64,000 bases of DNA from RUG100 sp050953405. Lineage in GTDB: Bacteria > Bacillota > Clostridia > Peptostreptococcales > Anaerovoracaceae. The number at the start of each line of letters is the position of its first letter. Positions within the stretch are counted from its first letter, which is position 1. The stretch is taken from assembly GCA_050953405.1 (NCBI GenBank), contig JBMNMP010000003.1, positions 455,783 to 519,782 of the forward strand. Reading direction: 5' to 3'. The translations under genes were made by a program, and so were the position numbers. This document shows positions 9,277-17,922 of the stretch, one piece after another. Under the pieces are notes generated by a model, which searched no databases, was not told the DNA's origin, and was given only the letters and a program-made list of their open reading frames with translations.

Positions 9277-10419
9277 ATGGAAAATCAAAACGGAAATAAG
9301 AAACTTGCGGTGTCCATACTATCGCTTTCATTGCTGACAGTTATGGCCGGAGCGGCGGTCGCCCCGGCGCTGGATGTTATCAGGGAACATTTCAGTTCCG
9401 CCGGCAGTTTCGCGATACAAATGGTGATCAGCATGCCGGCGATATTCATTGTGCTGACCAATCTGGTGTTCCCGGAGCTCTGCCGCAGGATCAGAGTGCG
9501 TTCCCTTTTGATGATAGGTCTGCTGCTGTATACGGTGGGCGGTGTAGCTGCCGGCGCTATGAACAGCATCGGCATGGTCCTCGCAGCGAGGGCGCTGGTG
9601 GGCATCGGGGTCGGCATAGTAATGCCGCTTTCTACCGGCTTGCTCCCTTACTATTTCTCCCGCGACAAGCAGGACATACTGATGGGTTACGCCTCTGCCA
9701 TGAATCAGATGGGAGCTGCCGTGGCCACACTGATTTCCGGTGTGCTAGCCACATTCAGCTGGCGGGCGAGCTTTCTGGTATACCTGATGGGTCTCATCAG
9801 CATCGTGCTCTGTCTCAGATATCTGCCAAACGACTATATTGGAGCGGAGAAAAAGAAGGGCGGCAGGGGCCTGTTCCGGAAAAATGCCAGCTTTGTCATC
9901 GCCATGTTCATCCTCATGGTCACCTTCTTCATATATCCGGCGGACTTCGCCATGGAAACCGTCAGCGCAGGTGTGATCGATCCCCGGTTCATTGCACCGA
10001 TCATGGCCAGCATGGATCTCGTGGCCTTCTTCGGGGGGCTGGCCTTCGTTCATGTCAAACATTTAACAGGCCGCTGGATGCGCTTCGTCGCACCGCTGAT
10101 GTTCCTCGCAGGGTATTTACTGCTGCGCTTTCTCGGCGGATGGGCGGGGACTCTCCTGGGTTCCTGGATGATCGGCTTTGCCAACGGTCTTGGTATCCCG
10201 TTCATCATTGCCGCGGCCACAAAAAAAGCGGGGCGGGCCGCAGCAGCTACGGTGATGCCCCTGATCTCAGCCGCACTCTATCTGGGACAGTTCCTCACGC
10301 CGATGATACTGTCGTGCGTGAGGGCTGCGGCCTCCGGTGTAAGCCACCTGCCGTATATGACGGCTATAGTGACCGCAGTTATCCTGGTGATCTGTTCGGC
10401 ACAGATAAAAGAAGAATGA
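9277..10419 (+). CDS. MFS transporter
   Basis: The 380-residue protein is a polytopic membrane protein with about twelve hydrophobic segments and the layout of the major facilitator superfamily. These include a long N-terminal half ending in a basic loop (GAEKKKGGRGLFRKN near residue 190) and a second half of six segments. A motif A-like loop, LCRRIRVRSLLMIG, lies near residue 70 between segments 2 and 3. AGGAAGAAAA precedes the ATG. The sequence gives no firm substrate; drug or metabolite efflux is possible. It is transcribed alone, behind its own promoter and the 9221 hairpin. Confidence 0.85.
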   Translation: MENQNGNKKLAVSILSLSLLTVMAGAAVAPALDVIREHFSSAGSFAIQMVISMPAIFIVLTNLVFPELCRRIRVRSLLMIGLLLYTVGGVAAGAMNSIGMVLAARALVGIGVGIVMPLSTGLLPYYFSRDKQDILMGYASAMNQMGAAVATLISGVLATFSWRASFLVYLMGLISIVLCLRYLPNDYIGAEKKKGGRGLFRKNASFVIAMFILMVTFFIYPADFAMETVSAGVIDPRFIAPIMASMDLVAFFGGLAFVHVKHLTGRWMRFVAPLMFLAGYLLLRFLGGWAGTLLGSWMIGFANGLGIPFIIAAATKKAGRAAAATVMPLISAALYLGQFLTPMILSCVRAAASGVSHLPYMTAIVTAVILVICSAQIKEE

Positions 10420-10428
10420 AATCGCTGC

Positions 10429-11535
10429 TTAGAACTGGACGCCCCTGTTTCTGATGGCTACGTTGATCACAAGACCGACTGCCATCATGTTCGCCAGCAC
10501 GGACGAACCTCCGTAACTGATGAAGGGAAGGGTGATGCCGGTGACCGGCATGATGCCCATGGTCATTGCGATATTCTCGAATATCTGGAAAGTGAACATG
10601 GCGACGATGCCGATAACGATCAGCTGTCCGTACATATCTTTACAGGCGCGGGCCACTTTCATGATGGCGTAAGTGAACCAGATGTAGATCGCGATCAGTA
10701 CCGCACCTCCGATGAATCCGAGTTCTTCGATGAGTACTGAGAACACAAAATCGGAGTTCCTGACGGGCAGGAATTCCAATCCCTTCTGGGTACCGTTGAA
10801 AAGTCCCTTGCCGAAAAATCCTCCGGAACCGATGGCAACTTTTGATTGGTATACCTGATAGTTGGCACCTATCGACAGGTTGCTGGGGTGCAGGAAGGCA
10901 TCTATTCTTTCTTTCTGATGGCTCTGCATGAACTGATAGGAGATAGGTACAAAGATGGCGACCAGGCCGCAGCACTTTGCAAACAGAGCACCATCGATAC
11001 CTGCATAAAAGAGCATCACTACCCAGATCATCATGAATACGAGAGCGCTGCCGAGGTCCTGCACGAGGACGATCCCGATGAAGGGAGCCGCATAGAGCAG
11101 GGCTTTGAGCACGTTCACAAATGAATAGAGTTCGTCTTTGTGCTTCTGGTAGTAATTCGCCATCAGCAGTATGAACGTTATCTTGACTATTTCTGAAGGC
11201 TGGAATGTCGTGAATCCCAGGTTGATCCAGGAACGGGCACCGTTCAGTTCCAGGCCGAGTCCCGGTATGTAGACCAGTAACAGGAAGATGAGAGAGCCTA
11301 TATACAGCTTTTTTTCTATATCCTGAAAGACCTGATAGTCCATATTGGCAATGACAACGACCGCTGCAAATCCCACTACATATGCCAGGGCTTGTATGAG
11401 CACGGTGTGATCCTTGAAGTGACCGTCTTCATACGATGTGGTGATCATCATTATGATACTGATCACCGCCAGCGCTGCGGGCAGGAATAGCAGAGGTTTG
11501 TATATTCCCTTGAAAAGATTGTTAAAATACTTCAT
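10429..11535 (-). CDS. rodA: Rod shape-determining protein, SEDS peptidoglycan polymerase
   Basis: This is a SEDS-family glycosyltransferase that polymerises lipid II during cell elongation in the cytoplasmic membrane. It has about ten membrane segments, the GLGLELNGARSWINLGFTTFQPSEIVKI signature near residues 90-120, an invariant QDLGSALVF motif near 160, and the C-terminal ITLPFISYGGSSVLANM block. A longer frame exists, but the ATG at 11535 (protein MKYFNNLFKG) follows AAAGGC and fits the family N-terminus, giving 368 residues. RodA is preferred over FtsW by overall type, not proven. It is divergent from rny, with overlapping promoters. Confidence 0.9.
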   Translation of the reverse strand: MKYFNNLFKGIYKPLLFLPAALAVISIIMMITTSYEDGHFKDHTVLIQALAYVVGFAAVVVIANMDYQVFQDIEKKLYIGSLIFLLLVYIPGLGLELNGARSWINLGFTTFQPSEIVKITFILLMANYYQKHKDELYSFVNVLKALLYAAPFIGIVLVQDLGSALVFMMIWVVMLFYAGIDGALFAKCCGLVAIFVPISYQFMQSHQKERIDAFLHPSNLSIGANYQVYQSKVAIGSGGFFGKGLFNGTQKGLEFLPVRNSDFVFSVLIEELGFIGGAVLIAIYIWFTYAIMKVARACKDMYGQLIVIGIVAMFTFQIFENIAMTMGIMPVTGITLPFISYGGSSVLANMMAVGLVINVAIRNRGVQF

Positions 11536-11553
11536 TCTTTGCCTTTCATTTTC

Positions 11554-11583
11554 TTGACATGAGGTCAACAGTCACATTATAAT
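11554..11583 (+). promoter_or_regulatory. Promoter of rny
   Basis: A consensus TTGACA at 11554-11559 and TATAAT at 11578-11583 are separated by 18 bases. The predicted transcript has a leader of about 110 bases before the rny start. The -10 overlaps the -10 of the opposing rodA promoter. Confidence 0.75.
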
Positions 11584-11604
11584 ATTCACGTATGATTATA
11601 TCAA
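11576..11604 (-). promoter_or_regulatory. Promoter of rodA
   Basis: On the minus strand TTGATA (11604-11599) and TATAAT (11581-11576) are spaced by 17 bases. The start point would be near 11569, giving a leader of about 34 bases. The octamer ATTATAAT at 11576-11583 holds both this -10 and that of rny. Confidence 0.75.
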
Positions 11605-11698
11605 GTTTTTAATTATATGTAATACAAAAGATCTCTTTTCTTTCAATCAGAGACTTAGAATAACAACAATCGCGGATTGAAAGGAGGTGTTTTTATAT

Positions 11699-13243
11699 AT
11701 GCCAGACATAGTGCTGTCGATCATTATCGGCGTCATTGCCTTGGCCGTAGGTATCCTGGCGGGTTATCTTTACAGGAAAAATTCGGGAGAGAAAGCTATA
11801 GGCAGTGCAGAAACTAAGGCCAAGAATATCATACTTGATGCGGAAAATCGTGCGGAGACCATAAAAAAGGAAATCGCCATCGATGCAAAAGAGGATGCTA
11901 TTAAATATAAAAACGAAGCAGAAAAAGAAATAAAAGAACGTAGGAACGAAGTATCAAAATCGGAGAGAAGATTAAATCAGAAAGAAGAATCCATCGATAG
12001 AAAGTTAAATAATATCGAAAGAAAAGAACAGAGTATTACTGCAAAAGAACAAAATATAAACAACAAAATGAAGGAGTTAGACGATCTCCACCAGAAACAG
12101 GTCGCCGAGCTGGAGAAGATATCCGGCTACACCAGGGAGGAAGCGAAAGATATCCTGCTGAATTCTCTGGAAAGCGAGATACGCTCCGACGCCAGCCAGA
12201 TGATAAGAGACATCGAGGGCAAGGCGAAGGACGAGGCCGACAAGAAGGCCAAGGAAATAATCGTTGGAGCAATACAGCGCTGCGCCGCGGGTCATGTTGC
12301 TGAGAGCACGGTGACCGTGGTCAACCTGCCGAACGAAGAGATGAAGGGCAGGATCATTGGACGCGAAGGAAGGAATATCAGAGCAATCGAAACTCTGACA
12401 GGAATAGAACTGATAATAGATGATACGCCGGAGGCGGTCATCCTCTCCGGGTTCGATCCAGTCAGAAGGGAAGTTGCCAGGATAGCCCTTGAAAAGCTCA
12501 TAGTTGATGGAAGGATACACCCGGCCAGGATCGAGGAAATGGTCCACAAGGCTGAAGAGGAAGTGAACCAGTCCATCAAAGAAGCCGGTGAACAGGCTTC
12601 ATTCGATGTGGGCATCCACAACCTGCATCCGGAACTGATAAAGTTGCTGGGAAGACTGAAGTACAGAACGTCATACGGACAGAACGTACTCAAACATTCG
12701 GAAGAAGTAGCTTATCTGGCGGGCCTGATGGCCAGCGAACTGGGACTGGATCCCAAGCTGGCAAAGAGAGCGGGACTGCTGCATGATATAGGCAAGGCCA
12801 TAGATCACGACCGCGAGGGTACGCATGTAGATCTGGGTATCGAAGTGCTCAAAAAGTACAAGGAAAGCCAGGCGGTCATCGATGCGATGGCGGCTCATCA
12901 CGGGGACTATGAACCGAAGAGCCTCGAAGCTGTCCTCATTGCGGCGGCGGATGCGCTGTCGGCTGCAAGGCCGGGTGCCAGAAGGGAGACTCTGGAGACT
13001 TACATCAAGAGGCTCGAATCTCTGGAAGAAATCGCGAACACCACGGACGGCGTTGAAAGGTCGTACGCTATACAGGCGGGACGTGAAATAAGGATCATCG
13101 CGGAGCCGGACAAGGTGAAGGATGATGAAATGCCCATGCTGGCGAGGGAGATCGCCAAGAAAGTGGAAGACGGTCTGGATTATCCGGGACAGATCAAAGT
13201 GAATGTCGTCAGGGAGACCAGAGCGGTCGATTATGCAAAATAA
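11699..13243 (+). CDS. rny: Ribonuclease Y
   Basis: RNase Y is the membrane-anchored endoribonuclease that starts mRNA decay in many Gram-positive bacteria. Domains run in order: one N-terminal membrane segment (about 3-22), a long charged coiled coil (about 35-190), a KH RNA-binding domain with GRIIGREGRNIRAIE near residue 215, and an HD phosphohydrolase domain with LLHDIGKAIDHDREG near 360. The ATG at 11699 was chosen because AAGGAGG lies at 11681-11687; the longer frame begins inside that site. The result, 514 residues, is typical. The 5' part of the coiled-coil region is noticeably richer in A. Confidence 0.96.
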   Translation: MPDIVLSIIIGVIALAVGILAGYLYRKNSGEKAIGSAETKAKNIILDAENRAETIKKEIAIDAKEDAIKYKNEAEKEIKERRNEVSKSERRLNQKEESIDRKLNNIERKEQSITAKEQNINNKMKELDDLHQKQVAELEKISGYTREEAKDILLNSLESEIRSDASQMIRDIEGKAKDEADKKAKEIIVGAIQRCAAGHVAESTVTVVNLPNEEMKGRIIGREGRNIRAIETLTGIELIIDDTPEAVILSGFDPVRREVARIALEKLIVDGRIHPARIEEMVHKAEEEVNQSIKEAGEQASFDVGIHNLHPELIKLLGRLKYRTSYGQNVLKHSEEVAYLAGLMASELGLDPKLAKRAGLLHDIGKAIDHDREGTHVDLGIEVLKKYKESQAVIDAMAAHHGDYEPKSLEAVLIAAADALSAARPGARRETLETYIKRLESLEEIANTTDGVERSYAIQAGREIRIIAEPDKVKDDEMPMLAREIAKKVEDGLDYPGQIKVNVVRETRAVDYAK

Positions 13244-13265
13244 TATTATCAACGATAAATGAAAG

Positions 13266-13288
13266 GGGCGGCTGTGCCGCCCTTTTTT
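13266..13288 (+). terminator. Intrinsic terminator after rny
   Basis: GGGCGGC-TGT-GCCGCCC forms a perfect 7-bp G/C stem followed by six T residues, 23 bases after the rny stop. Confidence 0.9.
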
Positions 13289-13301
13289 ACGGGAAAAGCA
13301 G

Positions 13302-14450
13302 GTGAGGGAATTGGAAGTATATCTCGACAACAGTGCAACGACGCGCCAGCTGGATGAAGTCACGGATCTGATGACCAGGGTCATGCGGGAGGACTACGGC
13401 AACCCTTCATCCCTCCACAGACGGGGAATGGAGGCTGAGAAGATCCTCAAGAAGGCAAGGGCAGCGACTGCCGATGCCATGGGAGTGTCGCCCGGAGAAG
13501 TCATCTTCACTTCAGGAGGCACCGAGTCCGACAACATGCTGATAGAAGGGGCGTGCGAGACCAGAAAACGCTATGGAAACAAGATAATCACCTCTGCCGT
13601 GGAGCATCCGGCGGTGCTGGAGACGTTCGCGCGCATGGAGAAAGCCGGATTTGAGGCGGTATATGTCGGCGTTGACAGCGAGGGCTTTGTGGACCTCGAG
13701 CAGATGAAGTCGGAGATAGACGAGAACACCATACTGGTGTCTCTGATGCAGGTCAACAATGAAACCGGTTCTATCCAGCCGGTGGAAGAAGTCGCCGCCA
13801 TGAAAGGGCAGGCCCTGATGCACAGCGACTGCGTACAGAGTTTTTGCAAGATGCCGCTGCCGCTGAACGGTGTAGATATGATAGCTGTCAGCGGCCACAA
13901 GATACATGGTCCCAAGGGTATCGGTGCCGCCTTCGTCAGAAAGGGAGTCCACATGGTGCCCCTGCTGAACGGCGGCGGTCAGGAGGGAGCGCTGCGTTCG
14001 GGGACTGAAAATGTGCCCGCGGTCGCCGGTTTCGGACTGGCGGCGCAGATGATGACCGAAAGCCTTGAACAAGACGCGGCCCGCATGGCTGAAGTGCGCG
14101 ATTATCTTCGCAGGGGGATAGAGGACCAGATCGCAGACGTGAAGATAAATACACCTGAAAAGAATGTGGCCCCCGGGATCCTGAATGTCTCATTTCTGGG
14201 AACGCGCGGTGAAGTGATACTGCACACTCTGGAGCAGGACGGTATCTATGTATCCACCGGTTCCGCATGCTCTTCGCACAAAAAGGGCGGCAGTCATGTG
14301 CTCAAAGCCATGGGCCTCAGGAATGAAGAAATCGAGGGCGCACTGCGCTTCAGCTTGAACCGTTTCCATACGACAGAAGACATGGATTTCGTGCTGGACA
14401 AGCTGAAGACGGCGGTGCAGCGATTCAGAAAGCTGGGCAGCTTCCGTTAG
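13302..14450 (+). CDS. Cysteine desulfurase (NifS/IscS family)
   Basis: This PLP enzyme removes sulfur from cysteine as a persulfide. The PLP lysine lies in SGHKIHGPKG near residue 198, the N-terminal YLDNSATTRQLDEV motif is intact, and the active cysteine is in STGSACSSHKKGGSHVL near residue 325. Length is 382 residues. The reading frame allows a GTG at 13302 or a TTG at 13311 preceded by GTGAGGG; the start is uncertain by three codons. It lies 30 bases upstream of thiI, the common Clostridia/Bacilli pairing in which the desulfurase feeds sulfur to ThiI for 4-thiouridine in tRNA. That role is inferred from the neighbour. Confidence 0.92.
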   Translation: MRELEVYLDNSATTRQLDEVTDLMTRVMREDYGNPSSLHRRGMEAEKILKKARAATADAMGVSPGEVIFTSGGTESDNMLIEGACETRKRYGNKIITSAVEHPAVLETFARMEKAGFEAVYVGVDSEGFVDLEQMKSEIDENTILVSLMQVNNETGSIQPVEEVAAMKGQALMHSDCVQSFCKMPLPLNGVDMIAVSGHKIHGPKGIGAAFVRKGVHMVPLLNGGGQEGALRSGTENVPAVAGFGLAAQMMTESLEQDAARMAEVRDYLRRGIEDQIADVKINTPEKNVAPGILNVSFLGTRGEVILHTLEQDGIYVSTGSACSSHKKGGSHVLKAMGLRNEEIEGALRFSLNRFHTTEDMDFVLDKLKTAVQRFRKLGSFR

Positions 14451-14480
14451 GAGCGCCTGATAAACAGTTAGGAGAGAGAA

Positions 14481-15671
14481 GTGAACGAACGGAACATTTT
14501 CATCGTCAGGTTCGGCGAGGTAGCCCTCAGGGGGCAGAACAAACCGTACTTTGAAAAGATGCTCGTGGAGAGGATCAGAAAACTGGTAAAGAAGCTGGGC
14601 GATATCGAGGTCAGGCGTCACGAAGGCCTCATATTCGTGCGTGCGGACAAGAGTATAGAAAAGGAAAAAATAATCAAAGAAATCGGCAAGGTGTTCGGCA
14701 TCGCGTCGATCAGTCCGGCGATCGAAGCCAGATCGGATCTCGATGACATCGGACGCGCTGCCGTTGAATACATGAATAAGCTTATTGAGGAAGACGGCAT
14801 CAGGACCTTCAAGGTGGAAGCCAAGAGGGCCGACAAGAGCTTCCCTGTAAAGTCGCCTGATATCGCAAGGAAGGTGGGAGCCAGCGTGCTCAAGGGATGC
14901 AAGGTCCTCAAAGTCGATGTCCACGATCCGGATGTCTATCTCCATGTAGACCTGAGGCACGATGAGACGTACCTCTATCATCAGAAAATCGAAGGGTTTG
15001 GCGGTCTGCCGCTGGGAAGCAACGGCAAAGGCCTGGTGCTCCTCTCGGGCGGCATCGACAGTCCGGTGGCCGCATGGATGATGGCAAAGCGCGGTATGCA
15101 GATCGAAGCGGTCCACTTTCATTCATATCCTTACACCAGCGAAAGGGCTCAGGAAAAGGTCGAGGAACTGGCGGGCATCCTTGCGGTCTATTGCAGCCGT
15201 TTCCACATGCATGTGATCAACATGCTGCCGATACAGGAGCAGATCGTACAGAACTGCCCTGAGGAGGAAACGACCATACATCTCAGGCGCTTCATGATGA
15301 TGGTGGCCGAAAAAATCGCGCAGAAATATGACTGCAGCATGCTGATAACAGGTGAGAGTCTGGGACAGGTGGCCAGTCAGACTTCCGACGCCCTGGTAGT
15401 CACCGATGCGGTTGTCAGGATGCCTGTCATGAGGCCGCTGATCGCGCTCGATAAGGTCGACATCATGGACATTGCCAAAGATATCGGGACTTATGAAAAG
15501 TCGATAGAACCGTACGAGGATTGTTGTACAGTGTTCCTGCCGAAACACCCGGTGACCAAACCAAAGCTGGCAAGGATAGAGAAGTCCGAAAACAGGATGG
15601 ATGTCGAGGCGCTGGTGCAGGCTGCCGTGGAATCGGAAGAAATCGTAGATATATATCCGCACATGGAATAA
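14481..15671 (+). CDS. thiI: tRNA 4-thiouridine synthase ThiI
   Basis: ThiI adenylates U8 of tRNA and transfers sulfur to form s4U. The 396-residue protein has an N-terminal ferredoxin-like and THUMP region (about 1-165) and a PP-loop ATP pyrophosphatase domain with LSGGIDSPVAAWMMAKRG near residue 183. It ends without a rhodanese domain, as in most Bacillota. CCTVFLPKHPVTKP near residue 348 holds cysteines that could carry sulfur. The start is GTG with AGGAGAG upstream. The gene forms a two-gene unit with the cysteine desulfurase. Confidence 0.96.
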   Translation: MNERNIFIVRFGEVALRGQNKPYFEKMLVERIRKLVKKLGDIEVRRHEGLIFVRADKSIEKEKIIKEIGKVFGIASISPAIEARSDLDDIGRAAVEYMNKLIEEDGIRTFKVEAKRADKSFPVKSPDIARKVGASVLKGCKVLKVDVHDPDVYLHVDLRHDETYLYHQKIEGFGGLPLGSNGKGLVLLSGGIDSPVAAWMMAKRGMQIEAVHFHSYPYTSERAQEKVEELAGILAVYCSRFHMHVINMLPIQEQIVQNCPEEETTIHLRRFMMMVAEKIAQKYDCSMLITGESLGQVASQTSDALVVTDAVVRMPVMRPLIALDKVDIMDIAKDIGTYEKSIEPYEDCCTVFLPKHPVTKPKLARIEKSENRMDVEALVQAAVESEEIVDIYPHME

Positions 15672-15947
15672 TGAAAAAAGCAGGCCGCAATTATCTGAAA
15701 TTTCAGCCGTGATTTAGCGGGGTAAAGCACAAGAATCCCATATTTTGTAACATTCTTACGGCTTTTGACAGGATTCGTCAAATGTATAGCAAAATGAGAA
15801 AAAAAAGGTTGCAAATTAGAGAAAAAGATGTTTTACTTTAATTGTGCGCTGTTATTAATATAACAGGCAAAGTGATGCAAGAATGAGTACAGTCATTAGT
15901 AATAAAATACTAAAGTACCGTTATTAATTATTTAAGGAGGCATTTAC
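15672..15947 (+). other. AT-rich intergenic region upstream of bcd
   Basis: About 276 bases without a convincing gene. It becomes strongly AT-rich towards bcd. A TTGACA occurs at 15765-15770, but no good -10 lies 16-18 bases downstream, so the promoter of the bcd-etf operon is not assigned. AAGGAGG at 15934-15940 is the bcd ribosome binding site. Confidence 0.5.
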
Positions 15948-17090
15948 ATGAACTTTGAACCGACAAAGGAACAAGAATTTGTTAGGAAAATGGTTAGAGA
16001 GTTTGCTGACACGGAGGTAGAGCCGCTCGCAGCAGATATCGACGCCGAACACAGATTCCCGACTGAGACCGTAGAAAAAATGGCAAGATACGGTCTGATG
16101 GGCGTTCCATTCCCGACAGAATACGGTGGTGCAGGTGGAGACTACATCTCCTACGCGATTACAGTAGAAGAGCTCTCAAGAGTCTGCGGATCCACAGGAG
16201 TTATCTGCTCGGCACACACATCGCTCTGCTGCTGGCCGATTTATCATTGGGGAACAGAAGAGCAGAAGAAAAAATACCTGCCTGACCTTCTTTCAGGAAA
16301 GAAGCTGGGTGCATTCGGTCTGACAGAGCCTGGCGCAGGAACAGACGCTGCAGGACAGCAGACAAGAGCTGAGCTGGATGGAGACTACTGGGTACTCAAC
16401 GGATCCAAGGTATTCATCACAAACGGCGGCTATGCAGACACACTCGTAGTAATGGCTATGACTGATAAGAGCAAGGGCAACCACGGAATCTCCGCATTTA
16501 TCGTAGAAAAGGGAGATGAAGGTTTCTCAGTCGGTAAAACAGAGGATAAGATGGGCATCTGCGCATCATCCACTACCGAGCTGATTTTCCAGAACTGCAG
16601 AATTCCTAAGGACAGACTTCTCGGCGGAGTTGGCAAGGGATTCAAAGTTGCTATGTCCACACTGGACGGCGGCCGTATCGGTATCGCTTCACAGGCACTG
16701 GGTATTGCACAGGGCGCTCTGGATGTAACCATCGAATACATGAAGTCAAGAAAGCAGTTCGGAAAGAAGCTGTCACAGATGCAGGCTCTGCAGTTCGAAG
16801 TTGCTGATATGGCTACAAGAATCGAAGCTGCAAGATTGCTGGTTTACAAGGCTGCTTACATGAAGGACAAAGATATGGCATACGGCAAGAACGCTGCTAT
16901 GGCTAAATTGTTCGCAGCTGAAACTGCAATGCACGTAACTACAGAGTGCGTACAGCTCCACGGTGGATATGGTTACACCAAGGACTATCCGGTAGAAAGA
17001 ATGATGAGAGACGCAAAGATCACTGAGATCTATGAAGGAACATCAGAAGTTCAGAAGATAGTAATTGCTGCAGCAGTTATCGGTAAATAG
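15948..17090 (+). CDS. bcd: Butyryl-CoA dehydrogenase (short-chain acyl-CoA dehydrogenase)
   Basis: This FAD enzyme reduces crotonyl-CoA to butyryl-CoA. The 380-residue protein has the acyl-CoA dehydrogenase signatures GAFGLTEPGAGTDAAGQQT near residue 122 and QLHGGYGYTKDYPVERMMRD near 338, and the catalytic glutamate in IYEGTSEVQKI near 366. It is followed directly by etfB and etfA. In Clostridia this set forms the Bcd/Etf complex that bifurcates electrons from NADH to crotonyl-CoA and ferredoxin; bifurcation here is inferred, not visible. Codon use (AGA, ACA, GCT/GCA) differs from the housekeeping operon and suggests high expression. Confidence 0.93.
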   Translation: MNFEPTKEQEFVRKMVREFADTEVEPLAADIDAEHRFPTETVEKMARYGLMGVPFPTEYGGAGGDYISYAITVEELSRVCGSTGVICSAHTSLCCWPIYHWGTEEQKKKYLPDLLSGKKLGAFGLTEPGAGTDAAGQQTRAELDGDYWVLNGSKVFITNGGYADTLVVMAMTDKSKGNHGISAFIVEKGDEGFSVGKTEDKMGICASSTTELIFQNCRIPKDRLLGGVGKGFKVAMSTLDGGRIGIASQALGIAQGALDVTIEYMKSRKQFGKKLSQMQALQFEVADMATRIEAARLLVYKAAYMKDKDMAYGKNAAMAKLFAAETAMHVTTECVQLHGGYGYTKDYPVERMMRDAKITEIYEGTSEVQKIVIAAAVIGK

Positions 17091-17110
17091 AAGTAGTAGG
17101 AGGAATAAAA

Positions 17111-17908
17111 ATGGCATTTAAAATTTTAGTATGCGCAAAGCAGGTTCCTGATACCAACGAGATCAAGATCAACCCGGAAACAGGAACATTGATGCGTGAA
17201 GGTGTACCCAGCATCCTGAACAACGACGATGCTAACGCACTGGAAGAAGCGCTGAAGCTTAAAGACAAATATGATGACGTTCATGTAACAGTAGTATCGA
17301 TGGGACCTCCGCAGGCTCAGGAAATGCTGTATGAGTGCATCGCAATGGGAGCAGACGAAGCTATCCTGCTTTCCGACAGAGCTGTTGGTGGATCCGACAC
17401 ATGGGCAACATCAAATGCAGTTGCTGCAGTTATCAAAAAGTATGGCGATTACGATATGATCTTTGCCGGCAGACAGGCTATCGACGGAGATACCGCTCAG
17501 GTTGGTCCGCAGATCGCAGAGAAGATCGGAATCCCTCAGGTTACATATGTTGAAGAATTCGAAATCAACGATGAGAGAACAGAGTGCACAGTTAAGAGAC
17601 AGCTGGAAGACGGTTATGAACTGATCAAGATCAAGCTGCCTTGCATGCTGACTTGCATCAAGGAACTGAACACACCGAGATTCATGTCCATTCCGAGGAT
17701 CTTTGACCAGAACAAGGATATCAAAGTATGGAGTGCTGATGATGTAAACGTTGACAAAAGTATCGTAGGTCTGAAAGCTTCCCCGACAAACGTATATCGT
17801 TCATTCACACCGAAGCCAAAGGGCAAAGGCGTGATCGTAGAAGGAGATACAGAGAAGGATATTGCTAAGAACCTGCTGATCGGTCTGAAGTCGAAGCACG
17901 TCATTTAA
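17111..17908 (+). CDS. etfB: Electron transfer flavoprotein beta subunit
   Basis: EtfB forms the nucleotide and flavin-binding heterodimer with EtfA. The 265-residue protein has the KILVCAKQVPDTNEIKI start, the NNDDANALEEALKLKD stretch near residue 38, and the family signature in MIFAGRQAIDGDTAQVGPQIAE near 117. It starts 20 bases after bcd and is followed by etfA 14 bases later. A leader of 15 bases, AAGTAGTAGGAGGAA, before the start is identical to that before 4hbD at 51121. Confidence 0.95.
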   Translation: MAFKILVCAKQVPDTNEIKINPETGTLMREGVPSILNNDDANALEEALKLKDKYDDVHVTVVSMGPPQAQEMLYECIAMGADEAILLSDRAVGGSDTWATSNAVAAVIKKYGDYDMIFAGRQAIDGDTAQVGPQIAEKIGIPQVTYVEEFEINDERTECTVKRQLEDGYELIKIKLPCMLTCIKELNTPRFMSIPRIFDQNKDIKVWSADDVNVDKSIVGLKASPTNVYRSFTPKPKGKGVIVEGDTEKDIAKNLLIGLKSKHVI

Positions 17909-17922
17909 GGAGGATAAAAATC

